From Micrococcus lylae NBRC 15355 (GTDB taxonomy: Bacteria; Actinomycetota; Actinomycetes; Actinomycetales; Micrococcaceae), in contig NZ_BCSN01000003.1 in the NCBI RefSeq assembly GCF_001570885.1, positions 1-64,000 on the forward strand: a stretch of DNA of 64,000 nucleotides, given 5' to 3'. The notes below the pieces were generated by a model, which saw nothing but the letters and a program-made list of their open reading frames with translations, had not been told where the DNA came from and made no database searches. The position numbers were made by a program, and so were the translations under genes. This document shows, piece after piece, positions 54,401-62,076 of this stretch (positions are counted from its first letter, which is position 1; each line of letters opens with the position of its first letter).

Positions 54401-55074
54401 TCCTTGGCGAGCCGGCGCAGGTCCGTCATGACGCGGCGCTCGATGTCGAGGCCGTGGTGCATGACCTCGCAGTAGAAGTTGTCCTTGCCGAAGATGTCCC
54501 GGAAGTCCGAGGCCGCCTGCAGCGCCTCACGGTACTGCCCCAGGCGCAGGCGGGTCTGCACCTCGCCCGAGGGGCAGCCGGTGGTGGCGATGATGCCCTT
54601 GGAGTACTGGCTGAGCAGCTCCCGGTCGATGCGCGGCCACTTCGCGTACACGGAGTCCAGCGAGGCGATCGAGCCCATCTTGAACAGGTTGTGCATGCCC
54701 GTGTTGTCCTCGGACAGCAGGGTCATGTGCGTGTACGCGCCGCCGCCGGAGACGTCGTCCCCGCGCTGGTGGGGCTCGCCCCAGCGGGTCTTCTCCTTGT
54801 CCGTGCGGTGCTGGTTCCCCGGTGTCAGGTAGGCCTCGAGGCCGATGATCGGCTTCACACCGGCCTGCTTGGCCTTGTTCCAGAAGTCGAAGGCGCCGAA
54901 GAGGTACCCGTGGTCCGTGATCGCCAGTGAGTCCATGCCCAGGCGGTTGGCCTCGGCGAAGAGCTCGTCGAGCTTCGCGGCGCCGTCCAGCATCGAGTAC
55001 TCGGTGTGGGTGTGCAGGTGGACGAAGCCACCGTCCTTCGTGGCCTCTGCGGCGGTCTCGGCGGTCGCGGACAT
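51478..55074 (-). CDS. dnaE: DNA polymerase III alpha subunit
   Basis: This is the replicative polymerase, 1198 aa. The N-terminal PHP domain starts at FVHLHTHTEYSMLDGAAKLDE (residues about 14-33), with metal His residues kept, so proofreading by PHP is possible, as in mycobacterial DnaE1. The palm has the catalytic acidic triad in MPDFDVDFDD. The OB fold and C-terminal tau-binding region complete the chain. The ATG at 55074 has AGGAGGAAG about 11 nt upstream. Its position between rluD and nrdR is common in actinobacteria. The size fits DnaE1, not the mutagenic DnaE2. Confidence 0.96.
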   Translation of the reverse strand: MSATAETAAEATKDGGFVHLHTHTEYSMLDGAAKLDELFAEANRLGMDSLAITDHGYLFGAFDFWNKAKQAGVKPIIGLEAYLTPGNQHRTDKEKTRWGEPHQRGDDVSGGGAYTHMTLLSEDNTGMHNLFKMGSIASLDSVYAKWPRIDRELLSQYSKGIIATTGCPSGEVQTRLRLGQYREALQAASDFRDIFGKDNFYCEVMHHGLDIERRVMTDLRRLAKELDLPFVATNDLHYTHEHDSKAHEALLAIQSGSKLNEPTYDQGGSRFAFSGTEYYLKSPRQMRDLFKELPEACDNTLVIAERCEVSFDTDANYMPLFPTPDGEDETSWLIKEVAAGLDYRYPDGVPDHVRKQADYELDVIISMGFPGYFLVVADFINWAKDHGIRVGPGRGSGAGSMVAYALRITDLDPLKHGLIFERFLNPDRVSMPDFDVDFDDRRRSEVIDYVTRKYGDERVTMIVTYGTIKTKQALKDSARVMDQPFSMGEALTKALPPAVMAKDIPLKDIEDPEAKRYAEAGDFRELIATDPVAKEVFETAKGLEGLKRQWGVHAAGVIMSSHPVIDVIPIMRRLQDGQVITQFDYPTAEGLGLIKMDFLGLRNLTIISDAIENVKANQGVDLDLETLDVDDRASYELLARGDTLGVFQLDGGPMRSLLKMMRPDNFEDISATIALYRPGPMGANSHTNYALRKNGLQEITPIHPELEEPLKDILDTTYGLIVYQEQVMAIAQKVAGYSLGQADILRRAMGKKKKAELDKQYEAFHGGMIDRGFSEAAVKALWDILLPFSDYAFNKAHSAAYGLVSYWTAYLKAHYPAEYMAALLTSVGDDKDKLAMYLNECRHMGITVLPPDVNESFQNFTPVGNDIRFGMGAVRNVGANVVRGMVQSREEKGDYTSFGDFLAKVPLVVCNKRTIESMIKAGAFDSLGYARRALLAVHEEAVDATVQQKRKEDHGEFTFDIFALGGGQDTEEEKSDSVVVPDLPEWPKKDKLTFEREMLGLYVSDHPLQGLDGVLNQFADTQITRVLDDDGPADGQSVTIAGLITTLERRIAKSSGNAYARCEIEDLGGSMDVMFFGQVYAPIAMMLAEDLVVAVKGRVQRRDDGSVVLSAQELTIPELKDTDGGPVTITIPAFRATEDLMGQLADTLRNHDGSTEVRLHLSGQRSTEVYQLGPQFRVNPNPALFGDLKVLLGSHCLG

Positions 55075-55203
55075 CGGTGCGCACTTCCTCCTGGGCACGG
55101 GGCGCACCGGAGGGGACCGGGGCGCCGGGGTGGTTCGGCCGACGGGTCGGACGGTGTCCGGGCGACGGCGGGGGCTGGGCGGCGAGGCTCCAGCCTACTG
55201 CGC

Positions 55204-56163
55204 TCAGGCCTCCCCGCGCAGGGCGGCCAGGGCGTGGTCGAGGTCGTCCGGGTACGGCGAGACGATCGTCACGGACTCCCCCGTGACCGGATGCGGCAGC
55301 TCGAGCCGATGGGCGTGCAGCCACTGCCGCGTCAGCCCCAGCTCGGCGGCGAGCTTCGGGTTCGCCCCGTAGGTCAGGTCACCCACGCACGGATGCCGCA
55401 GCGCGGAGAAGTGGACGCGAATCTGGTGGGTGCGTCCGGTCTCCAGGTGCACCTGGACGAGGGTGGCCGGACCGAAGGCCTCGAGCGTCTCGTAGTGGGT
55501 CACCGAGGCCCGGCCGCCGTCGATCACGGTGAACTTCCACTCGTGGCCGGGGTGCCGGCCGATCGGCGCGTCGATCGTCCCGGACAGCGGCTCCGGCAGG
55601 CCCTGCACGACGGCGTGGTACACCTTGGTCGGCACCCGGTCGCGGAACTGGTCCTTGAGCGCCGTGTACGCCTGCTCCGTCTTCGCCACCACCATCACGC
55701 CGGTGGTGCCGACGTCGAGCCGGTGCACGATGCCCTGGCGTTCCGGGGCTCCCGAGGTCGAGATCCGGTAGCCCAGCGCGGCCAGGCCGCCGACCACCGT
55801 GGGCCCGACCCAGCCGGGCGAGGGGTGGGCGGCCACCCCCGTGGGCTTGTCCACCGCCACCATGTGCTCGTCCTCGAACAGGATGCGCATCTCGTCCACG
55901 GGTTCGATCCTCACTTCCAGCGGGTCGCCGTCGTCCGGCACGTCCACCACGAGCCGTTCCCCCGGCACGGCCTTCGCGGACTTGCTCAGGGTGCGGTCGC
56001 GTCGGCCGTTGCGGGTCTCGGCGCGGACCAGCCCGCGGGAGAACCAGTCGGCCAGCTGTGAGCGGGAGACCCCGAAGGCCTCCGAGAGCACGACGTCGGC
56101 CCGTCGCCCCGCGTGCTCGTCCGTCACCTCGAGCGTCTCCGTGCATCCCGGGTGCATGCCCAT
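55204..56163 (-). CDS. rluD: 23S rRNA pseudouridine synthase, RluD/RluA family
   Basis: This enzyme isomerises specific uridines to pseudouridine, probably in 23S rRNA; 319 aa. An N-terminal S4 RNA-binding domain ([21 protein letters not shown]) precedes the catalytic domain, whose [16 protein letters not shown] block holds the catalytic Asp. The C-terminal [16 protein letters not shown] is the family signature. Two ATGs lie at 56163 and 56157; the first is 6 nt after a GGAG and 2 nt after the lspA stop, so it is chosen. It is translated with lspA. Confidence 0.93.
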   Translation of the reverse strand: MGMHPGCTETLEVTDEHAGRRADVVLSEAFGVSRSQLADWFSRGLVRAETRNGRRDRTLSKSAKAVPGERLVVDVPDDGDPLEVRIEPVDEMRILFEDEHMVAVDKPTGVAAHPSPGWVGPTVVGGLAALGYRISTSGAPERQGIVHRLDVGTTGVMVVAKTEQAYTALKDQFRDRVPTKVYHAVVQGLPEPLSGTIDAPIGRHPGHEWKFTVIDGGRASVTHYETLEAFGPATLVQVHLETGRTHQIRVHFSALRHPCVGDLTYGANPKLAAELGLTRQWLHAHRLELPHPVTGESVTIVSPYPDDLDHALAALRGEA

Positions 56164-56165
56164 GC

Positions 56166-56684
56166 TCAGCTCCGCCGCCCGTCGTCGTGGGCACCGTCCA
56201 CCCGGCGGCCCAGGAAGACCAGGAGGCACACGGCGACCATGGCGCAGCAGATGAACGAGTCCGCGACGTTGAAGACGGCGAAGTTCGGCACCCAGATCAT
56301 GTCCACCACGTGGCCCTGGCCGAACGACGGCGGCCGGAACAGGCGGTCGGTGAGGTTCCCGAGGACTCCGCCGGCCAGGCCGCCGAGCGCCAGGGCCCAG
56401 GGCAGGGAGCGCACGCGCAGGATCAGCACCAGCGCGACCACGGCGACGACCGACTGGATCACGGTGAAGACCCAGGTCATGTCCTCGCCGATCGAGAAGG
56501 CGGCGCCCGGGTTCAGGATGTAGTGCCAGTGCAGCAGGCCCGGGATCACGTCGATGGTCTGGCCGAGCGTCATGGACTGCTCGACCCAGTACTTGGTGCC
56601 CTGGTCCAGCAGGTAGGCGACAACGAGCACCGCCGCCGCGAGGAGCGTGCGGCGGCGGGGGCGGACGACGGCCGTGGAGGTCAC
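56166..56684 (-). CDS. lspA: lipoprotein signal peptidase (signal peptidase II)
   Basis: This membrane aspartyl protease cuts lipoprotein signal peptides after diacylglyceryl transfer; 172 aa with four membrane helices. The two catalytic Asp are in GNLTDRLF and [17 protein letters not shown] is the other conserved box. It starts with GTG at 56684, whose GTGA overlaps the stop of the 29-codon ORF upstream. No good ribosome binding site stands before the GTG, so translation probably depends on that short ORF. rluD follows at 2 nt. Confidence 0.94.
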   Translation of the reverse strand: MTSTAVVRPRRRTLLAAAVLVVAYLLDQGTKYWVEQSMTLGQTIDVIPGLLHWHYILNPGAAFSIGEDMTWVFTVIQSVVAVVALVLILRVRSLPWALALGGLAGGVLGNLTDRLFRPPSFGQGHVVDMIWVPNFAVFNVADSFICCAMVAVCLLVFLGRRVDGAHDDGRRS

Positions 56685-56770
56685 CGCTCAGCCTGCTCGA
56701 CGGCGCGGCCCTGCGTGAGTGGGGTCCGACGGAACCGCTCGGTGACGAGGTCCTCCCTCAACAGCGACAT
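56681..56770 (-). CDS. 29-codon ORF resembling the DivIVA N-terminus (vestige or micro-DivIVA)
   Basis: This ORF is too short for standard gene calls, but it has a strong ribosome binding site (GGAGGAG, 8 nt before the ATG) and its stop overlaps the lspA GTG (GTGA). The peptide begins [16 protein letters not shown]. From memory, actinobacterial DivIVA/Wag31 begins MALTPEDVVNKRFQPTKF. Leu3, Glu6-Asp7, Val9, Arg12-Phe13, Thr16 and Gly21 coincide. In most actinobacteria divIVA lies exactly here, between yggT and lspA. The coiled-coil body is missing, and only 149 bp separate this ORF from yggT. It may be a relic kept for its coupling to lspA, a working membrane-binding micropeptide, or chance. 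Confidence 0.6.
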   Translation of the reverse strand: MSLLREDLVTERFRRTPLTQGRAVEQAER

Positions 56771-56797
56771 CGGGGCACTCCTCCAGGGTCGGGGGCA

Positions 56798-56815
56798 GAC
56801 CCCGGCGCTGGGGTC
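56798..56815 (-). terminator. small hairpin between yggT and the 29-codon ORF
   Basis: GACCCC-ggcgct-GGGGTC. It may attenuate read-through from the fts cluster. The stretch 56771-56919 also has several GGTCCG/CGGACC pairs, but I see no gene in it. Confidence 0.35.
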
Positions 56816-56919
56816 CGCAGGCGGCGGACATGGCGGTCCGGTGCGGTCCGCAGCCGCGGTCCGGAGGCCTCCGTCAGGCTATCACCGGGGCTGACACGGA
56901 CGCCGCCGGAGACGGCGGG

Positions 56920-57207
56920 TCAGACCAGGGCGCGGACGAGAAGCTTCAGGATCACCACGGCGATGAACAGGACGAGGAACGCCAAGTCCAGCTGGACGCC
57001 GCCGAGGTTCAGCGGCGGCAGCTTCTGCCGGATCGCGCGCAGCGGGCGGTCGGTGACACCGTAGATCGCGCTCGCCACCACCAGCACGATCCCCGAGGGA
57101 CGCCAGTGCGGGACGAACGACGTCACGACGTCGAAGACGATCCGGACGATCAGCACGGCCTGGAAGACCGTGAGCAGGATGTACAGGCAGGCGAGCAGCA
57201 GCGCCAT
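56920..57207 (-). CDS. yggT: YggT family membrane protein
   Basis: This 95-aa integral membrane protein has two hydrophobic hairpins (residues 4-26 and 70-92) joined by RPLRAIRQKLPPLNLGGVQLDLA, the conserved YggT loop. YggT is found in the division cluster of many Gram-positive bacteria and has been linked to cell shape and ion stress; its activity is not known. It starts 9 nt after the sepF stop and would be translated from the same message. The next gene should be divIVA but is not (see the 29-codon ORF). Confidence 0.92.
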   Translation of the reverse strand: MALLLACLYILLTVFQAVLIVRIVFDVVTSFVPHWRPSGIVLVVASAIYGVTDRPLRAIRQKLPPLNLGGVQLDLAFLVLFIAVVILKLLVRALV

Positions 57208-57216
57208 CGCGAGCGA

Positions 57217-57852
57217 TCAGTCCTCGGTGAACAGGGCGGCGTGCTCGCCGTCGTCCTGGTTCTCGTCTCCCATGACCTCGACGGTCGACGGGGTCAGCAG
57301 GAAGACCTTGTTGGTGATGCGGGAGATCGAGCCGTGCAGGCCGAAGACGAGGCCGGCGGAGAAGTCCACGAGGCGCTTGGCCTCGTTGTCCCCGAGCTCC
57401 GTCACGTTCATGATCACCGGCATGCCGGAGCGGAACGCCTCGCCGATCGACTTGGCGTCGTTGTAGGACCGCGGGTGCACGGTGGTCAGGGTTCGCACGG
57501 GGGCTCCTTCGCTGGCCGACGCGGCGGCACGCTTGATCGGGGTGACGGGGGCACGGTACTCCTGCTCGGAGCTCTCCGCGCGGGACGGGCGCGAGGTCTG
57601 GTCCGAGGCGGCCGGACGGGAGCCCTCGGCGCGGGCGGGGCGCTGCTCGCGCTCGGCCGGGACCGCAGCGGCGGAGGCCGGCTCTGCGGCGGCACGCTGC
57701 TCGTGCTCGGCCGGACTGGAGGCCGCCGCGGCCGGACGGTCCTCGGCGGCGGCCGGCCGGCGCTCACGGGATTCCTGGCGCGGGATCTCGTCGTAGTCCT
57801 CACCGTCGGCCAGGCCGAGGTAGATCATCGTCTTCTTCAGGGCACCGGACAT
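57217..57852 (-). CDS. sepF: cell division protein SepF
   Basis: This FtsZ membrane anchor and ring-arranging protein has 211 aa. The N-terminal amphipathic helix that binds membrane is MSGALKKTMIYLGLAD. The Ala/Glu-rich linker (about 25-110) is long and repetitive. The C-terminal SepF core runs from VRTLTTVHPRSYNDAKSIGE to the end (GMPVIMNVTEL is the FtsZ-binding strand). AAGGA is 9 nt before the ATG. It is 132 bp after yggS. A TAGCGT hexamer overlaps the yggS stop and may be its -10. In a coccus without DivIVA, SepF is the main expected FtsZ tether. Confidence 0.95.
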   Translation of the reverse strand: MSGALKKTMIYLGLADGEDYDEIPRQESRERRPAAAEDRPAAAASSPAEHEQRAAAEPASAAAVPAEREQRPARAEGSRPAASDQTSRPSRAESSEQEYRAPVTPIKRAAASASEGAPVRTLTTVHPRSYNDAKSIGEAFRSGMPVIMNVTELGDNEAKRLVDFSAGLVFGLHGSISRITNKVFLLTPSTVEVMGDENQDDGEHAALFTED

Positions 57853-57984
57853 GCGTCAGTTCCTTCGGGGAGGGGCGGCTCGCAGCGGAGAGGGGCCGCG
57901 CCGCCGTGGCCATTCGGTCGGTGACGTCGAGGTCCGACACCCGGGATCCGGGGTCGGCGCGGTCGACGCGCTGTCACATCAACG

Positions 57985-58779
57985 CTATCCCAGGTGCGCA
58001 CGGCGTCCGAGGATGTCCGAGCCGATGCGCAGGTGTGTCGCCCCGGCGGCGACCGCCTCCTCGAGGTCGGCGGTCATGCCCATGGAGAGCCGGTCCGCCT
58101 CGGGGTGCCCGTCGCGCAGCCGTGCGGACAGGTCTGCCGCGCGTGCGAACGACTCCGCCGGGTCGATCCCGCGCGGGGCGACGCACATCAGGCCGCGCAG
58201 GCGCAGCCGCGGCGCGGCGGCGATGCGGGCCGCCAGCGCGGGGACGTCCTCGGGTGCCGCCCCGCCGCGGCCGCCGATGCCGTCGGTCGGACGGTCCTCG
58301 GGCTCACGCGGGTCCACGTCCACCTGGATGAGGCAGTCGAGGTCCTCGCGGGCAGGCACCTCGCCCGACGCCGCACGCTCGGCGCGCACCTGCATCGCCC
58401 GGGCGAGGGCGTCGACGAGGGACTCGCGGTCCACCGAGTGCACGGCCGCGGCGTAGCGGATGACGTGCTTGGCCTTGTTGGACTGGAGCTGACCGATGAA
58501 GTGCCAGGCCGGCGCGGTGACCGAGGCCTCCGCGCAGAGCCCGGCGGTCGCCTCGGCCTTGGGGCGGGCCTCCTGGTCCCGGTTCTCCCCCACGTCCGTG
58601 ACGCCCAGGCGGGCGAGGGAGAGGACGTCCTCGGCCGGATGCGTCTTGGTCACCACGATCAGACGGGGCCGGTCCGTACGGCCTGCGGCGGCGCACGCCG
58701 CCTCGATCCGACCATGGACGTGCTCCAGGCCGGCCGCGATCTCTGCGGAGCGGTCGGCGGCGGGGTGCTGCTCGGTCAC
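57985..58779 (-). CDS. yggS: PLP homeostasis protein, YggS family
   Basis: This pyridoxal-phosphate-binding protein keeps PLP and amino acid pools steady; 264 aa. The PLP lysine is in LIVVTKTHPAEDVLSLA (Lys near residue 46), and the barrel blocks include WHFIGQLQSNKAKHV and SMGMTADLEEAV, which closes the phosphate site. There is no catalytic activity in known members. It starts with GTG at 58779, overlapping the pgeF stop by GTGA. It belongs to the ftsZ-pgeF-yggS-sepF order common in actinobacteria. Confidence 0.92.
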   Translation of the reverse strand: MTEQHPAADRSAEIAAGLEHVHGRIEAACAAAGRTDRPRLIVVTKTHPAEDVLSLARLGVTDVGENRDQEARPKAEATAGLCAEASVTAPAWHFIGQLQSNKAKHVIRYAAAVHSVDRESLVDALARAMQVRAERAASGEVPAREDLDCLIQVDVDPREPEDRPTDGIGGRGGAAPEDVPALAARIAAAPRLRLRGLMCVAPRGIDPAESFARAADLSARLRDGHPEADRLSMGMTADLEEAVAAGATHLRIGSDILGRRAHLG

Positions 58780-59579
58780 GGGGTCCTCCAGACGAGTCCG
58801 GCGAAGCGGCCGCGCCCGGGGGCGCGACGATGGGAGAAGAGGCGTTCGTCCTCCACGGTGCACAGCTGCACGCGGTGCACGTCCACGCCGCGGGCGGCCA
58901 GCACGGCCTCAGCACCGGCGGGCAGGTCCAGGGAGGGCGTTCCCCAGGATGTGGTGGCGGAGGCCACCGGGAGCACCGTCGCGGACTCCGCTCGCATCTG
59001 CTCCGGCACCTCATAGCAGGCGCCGCAGACGCCCGGGCCGATCCAGGCGCGCACCGGCTCGCCCGCACCCGCGTCGGCCGGGCGCAGCGCCGCCAGCCGG
59101 TCGAGGGTGTTCTGCAGGACGCCGTCCTGAAGACCTCGCCGTCCTGCGTGGGCGACGGCCGTGGCCCCGGTGACGGGGTCGACGAACACCACGGGGAGGC
59201 AGTCGGCCACCATGATCGCCAGGGCCTGGGAGCCGCCGGCGGAGACGATGGCGTCGCCGACCCGGACGGGGCCGTCGCCCCAGCCTGCGCCCTCGGCGTC
59301 CACGACGTCGGCCGAGTGGATCTGGTCCACGAAGGCCGTCGACCCGGCGTCCACGCCCATCCGCTCTTCGAGTCGGGTGCGGGCCGCCGCGACGCCCTGG
59401 CGGGCCCGCTCGCGCTGGTGGCCGGAGCCGTCCGGAAGGACGTGGAAGGCCAGGTTGCCGGCCTGCACCGAGGTGAAGGCCACGTGCACCGCGCGTCCGC
59501 CGGCGTCGGTCACCTCATGGAACACGAACGGGTCGGAGGACGCGGCGGCGTCCCCCGACCCGGGCGAGTGGTCGAGCAC
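58776..59579 (-). CDS. pgeF: peptidoglycan editing factor PgeF (YfiH/laccase domain)
   Basis: This Cu/Zn-binding family protein of 267 aa was formerly called polyphenol oxidase. In other bacteria it removes wrongly built L-Ser-containing muropeptide precursors. Metal-site residues are His in VDQIHSADVV, Cys in VADCLPVVF and His in AVAHAGRRGL, the usual His-Cys-His set. ARAWIGPGVCGACYEVP-like block VRAWIGPGVCGACYEVP is typical. It starts with GTG 8 nt after the ftsZ stop, so it is read with ftsZ. It overlaps yggS by 4 nt. Confidence 0.9.
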   Translation of the reverse strand: MLDHSPGSGDAAASSDPFVFHEVTDAGGRAVHVAFTSVQAGNLAFHVLPDGSGHQRERARQGVAAARTRLEERMGVDAGSTAFVDQIHSADVVDAEGAGWGDGPVRVGDAIVSAGGSQALAIMVADCLPVVFVDPVTGATAVAHAGRRGLQDGVLQNTLDRLAALRPADAGAGEPVRAWIGPGVCGACYEVPEQMRAESATVLPVASATTSWGTPSLDLPAGAEAVLAARGVDVHRVQLCTVEDERLFSHRRAPGRGRFAGLVWRTP

Positions 59580-59587
59580 GTGTCAGA

Positions 59588-60895
59588 TCACTTCAGGAAG
59601 TCCGGCACGTCCAGGTCCGAGCCGCCGGAGCCGAGGTCCGGCTCCACGACGGTCGGCAGGTCCTCCTGCGCACGGCGCGGGGCCTGCTGCTGCGACTGCC
59701 GGCCGCCGTCCTGCTGACCGTGGGACGGGGCCTGGCCGCCGAACTGCGACGCACCCGCGACGCCGCCCTGCGAGCCCTGGTTCAGGGGCATGGTGCCCGG
59801 CACGGACGGGCGGGACTGCTGCTCGGACTGCTGGCCGCCCTGGCCACCCTGCTGGCCTCCGGACTGCGCGGAGCCCTGCTGGCCGGCAGCGGACTGGCCC
59901 GGAACGGGCTGCTGACCGGAGCCGTAGGAGGTGGGGGCGGAGGTGACGTCCACCTTGTCGAAGCCCGCGGCGATGACGGTGACGCGCACCTCGTCGCCCA
60001 GGGCGTCGTCGATGACGGTGCCGAAGATGATCTTGGCCTCCGGGTGCGCGACCTCCTGGACGAGGCGGGCGGCCTCGTTGATCTCGAACAGGCCCAGGTC
60101 CGAACCGCCCTGGATGGAGAGCAGCACGCCGTGGGCACCGTCGATGGAGGCCTCCAGCAGCGGGGAGGCGATGGCCAGCTCGGCGGCCTTGACGGCGCGG
60201 TCCTCGCCCTGGGCGTGGCCGATGCCCATGAGCGCGGACCCGGCACCCTGCATCACGGACTTCACGTCGGCGAAGTCCAGGTTGATCAGGCCCGGGGTGG
60301 TGATCAGGTCGGTGATGCCCTGCACGCCGGACAGGAGCACCTGGTCGGCCTGGCGGAAGGCGTCCATGACGGAGACGTTGCGGTCCGAGATGGAGAGCAG
60401 GCGGTCGTTCGGGATGACGATGAGGGTGTCGACCTCGTCACGCAGGGCGTCGATGCCGTTCTCGGCGGAGTCGGCGCGGCGACGGCCCTCGAAGGTGAAC
60501 GGGCGGGTGACGACGCCGATGGTCAGCGCGCCCAGGGAACGGGCGATGCGGGCCACGACCGGGGCGCCGCCGGTGCCGGTGCCGCCGCCCTCGCCGGCGG
60601 TCACGAAGACCATGTCCGCACCGCGGAGGACCTCCTCGATCTCCTCGGCGTGGTCCTCGGCGGCCTGACGGCCGACCTCGGGGTTCGCGCCGGCGCCGAG
60701 GCCGCGCGTGAGCTCGCGGCCCACGTCGAGCTTGACGTCGGCGTCCGACATCAGCAGAGCCTGCGCGTCAGTGTTGATCGCGATGAATTCGACGCCGCGC
60801 AGGCCGACCTCGATCATGCGGTTGACGGCGTTCACGCCGCCGCCGCCGATGCCGACGACCTTGATGACGGCCAGGTAGTTCTGGGGTGCAGCCAC
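59588..60895 (-). CDS. ftsZ: cell division GTPase FtsZ
   Basis: This tubulin homologue forms the division ring; 435 aa. The GTP-binding glycines [10 protein letters not shown] are at about residues 103-112, the T7 loop is [13 protein letters not shown], and the C-terminal core ends near 315. A Gln/Gly/Ser-rich disordered linker follows, then the conserved tail DLDVPDFLK that binds SepF and other partners. It starts with GTG at 60895, with AAGGGAA about 8 nt upstream. A 374-bp gap separates it from ftsQ and likely carries its own promoters. pgeF follows at 8 nt. Confidence 0.97.
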   Translation of the reverse strand: MAAPQNYLAVIKVVGIGGGGVNAVNRMIEVGLRGVEFIAINTDAQALLMSDADVKLDVGRELTRGLGAGANPEVGRQAAEDHAEEIEEVLRGADMVFVTAGEGGGTGTGGAPVVARIARSLGALTIGVVTRPFTFEGRRRADSAENGIDALRDEVDTLIVIPNDRLLSISDRNVSVMDAFRQADQVLLSGVQGITDLITTPGLINLDFADVKSVMQGAGSALMGIGHAQGEDRAVKAAELAIASPLLEASIDGAHGVLLSIQGGSDLGLFEINEAARLVQEVAHPEAKIIFGTVIDDALGDEVRVTVIAAGFDKVDVTSAPTSYGSGQQPVPGQSAAGQQGSAQSGGQQGGQGGQQSEQQSRPSVPGTMPLNQGSQGGVAGASQFGGQAPSHGQQDGGRQSQQQAPRRAQEDLPTVVEPDLGSGGSDLDVPDFLK

Positions 60896-61269
60896 GGTGT
60901 TCAGTTCCCTTGTCTTCAGTCTCGATGTGAGCCGGTGCCGACGCGGGGCCATGGGCGACCGAGTCGGGCGGATGCCGCCGCGCCGCCCTCCCATCCCCGG
61001 ACCCTCAACACGGGGTTGAAGGCTGCCCGGAGGGGCGGAGGAGAACGCGGCGACACCCAACGTTCAGGGCAACGGTAGCGTCACGGCGGACCGCCGCGCA
61101 AAGCGCCCAGGCCCGCATGGACGCTGATTTCTCGCCACAGATCTCAACCTTCACGCGATGCTTGAAGCACACGCGTTCTCCGCGCGACGCCCGAGGGGCA
61201 CGATCTGGCCGCACCCATCGCCTTCACCTTCACCTTCGAGTTGAATGCTGTGAGGTTGCGGCGACCTCG
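60896..61269 (-). promoter_or_regulatory. 374-bp ftsZ upstream region
   Basis: I see no gene here. It contains a CCTTCA-CCTTCA-CCTTC direct repeat (61221-61237), which reads GAAGGTGAAGGTGAAGG on the coding strand just after ftsQ. A palindrome TGCTT-g-AAGCA (61160-61170) and an imperfect CAAC/GTTG hairpin near 61007-61026 are also present. Other bacteria have several ftsZ promoters in this gap; no clear -35/-10 pair was found by eye. Confidence 0.5.
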
Positions 61270-62076
61270 TCACCGGGTGACCGGGCGGTCCGGGACGGAG
61301 ACGTCGAGCTCCTCGACACCCGCCCGGGACTCCTCGCCCTGCCCGAGAAGCGATTCCACCACAGCGGCCTTGACCCGGGGCTGGTCCGTGCCACCCCACT
61401 GGACGGACGGGCCGTCCTCCAGGCGCAGCTCGACGGAGTCCGGACCGGCGGCGCGGACCTCCTCCACCCGCTCGCGCAGGGCGGACGGCAGCGCGTCGAC
61501 GACGGCCGCCACGGCGGCACGGGTGCGCTCGTCGGCGTGCAGCACCCCCGGGGCGACCGGCACGGGCGTCTGGCCCTCGAACACCCGTGGATCGACACCC
61601 GACAGCACGGCCCCGTCGTCCATCAGCACACGGGCGGTGCCGTCGGAGACGTGGGCCGCCACCGGACGGCGCTCGTGCACGGTCACCTGGAGGCCCGTGG
61701 GCGGGGCTGCGATCATGTCCAGCGACTCGACCCCGGGCAGGTCGCCGGCGAGGTCCTGGACGCGTCCTCGGCCGACCTGTGGCAGCGGAACGCCGTGAAG
61801 GGGACGGAGACGCTCTTCGACGTCGGCGCGGTCCACGAGGCGCGTGCCGTCGACCTCCACGCGGTCCACGGCCAGCACCGGCGAGAAGTAGAGCACCAGG
61901 GCGCCGGCCACCAGCGCGACCAGGGCGAACGCGGCCATCGTCCACCGCAGCCAGCGGCGGGGCCTGCGTGCAGGCTCCGGGAACGCGACGACGTTCTGGC
62001 CCACAGGCTGGGACGAGGAGTCCCGGCGCCGTGTCGCCGCGGTGCCGCCGCGGCGTCGCAGCCGTGGCATCCTCAC
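61270..62076 (-). CDS. ftsQ: cell division protein FtsQ
   Basis: This bitopic divisome protein of 268 aa bridges FtsB/FtsL and early ring proteins. The cytoplasmic N-terminus is Arg-rich, one membrane helix lies at about residues 44-63 (MAAFALVALVAGALVLYF), and then comes the POTRA domain (VDRVEVDGTRLVDRADVEERL). The FtsQ core runs to the end. The GTG at 62076 overlaps the murC stop (GTGA); an ATG two codons later (62070) is an alternative start. The pentapeptide-ligase gene murC precedes it in the same transcript. Confidence 0.9.
   Translation of the reverse strand: MRMPRLRRRGGTAATRRRDSSSQPVGQNVVAFPEPARRPRRWLRWTMAAFALVALVAGALVLYFSPVLAVDRVEVDGTRLVDRADVEERLRPLHGVPLPQVGRGRVQDLAGDLPGVESLDMIAAPPTGLQVTVHERRPVAAHVSDGTARVLMDDGAVLSGVDPRVFEGQTPVPVAPGVLHADERTRAAVAAVVDALPSALRERVEEVRAAGPDSVELRLEDGPSVQWGGTDQPRVKAAVVESLLGQGEESRAGVEELDVSVPDRPVTR

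Noticed and set aside
61005-61214. Short minus-strand frame in the ftsZ upstream gap
   Set aside because: 69 codons with no ribosome binding site or family likeness; treated as non-coding.
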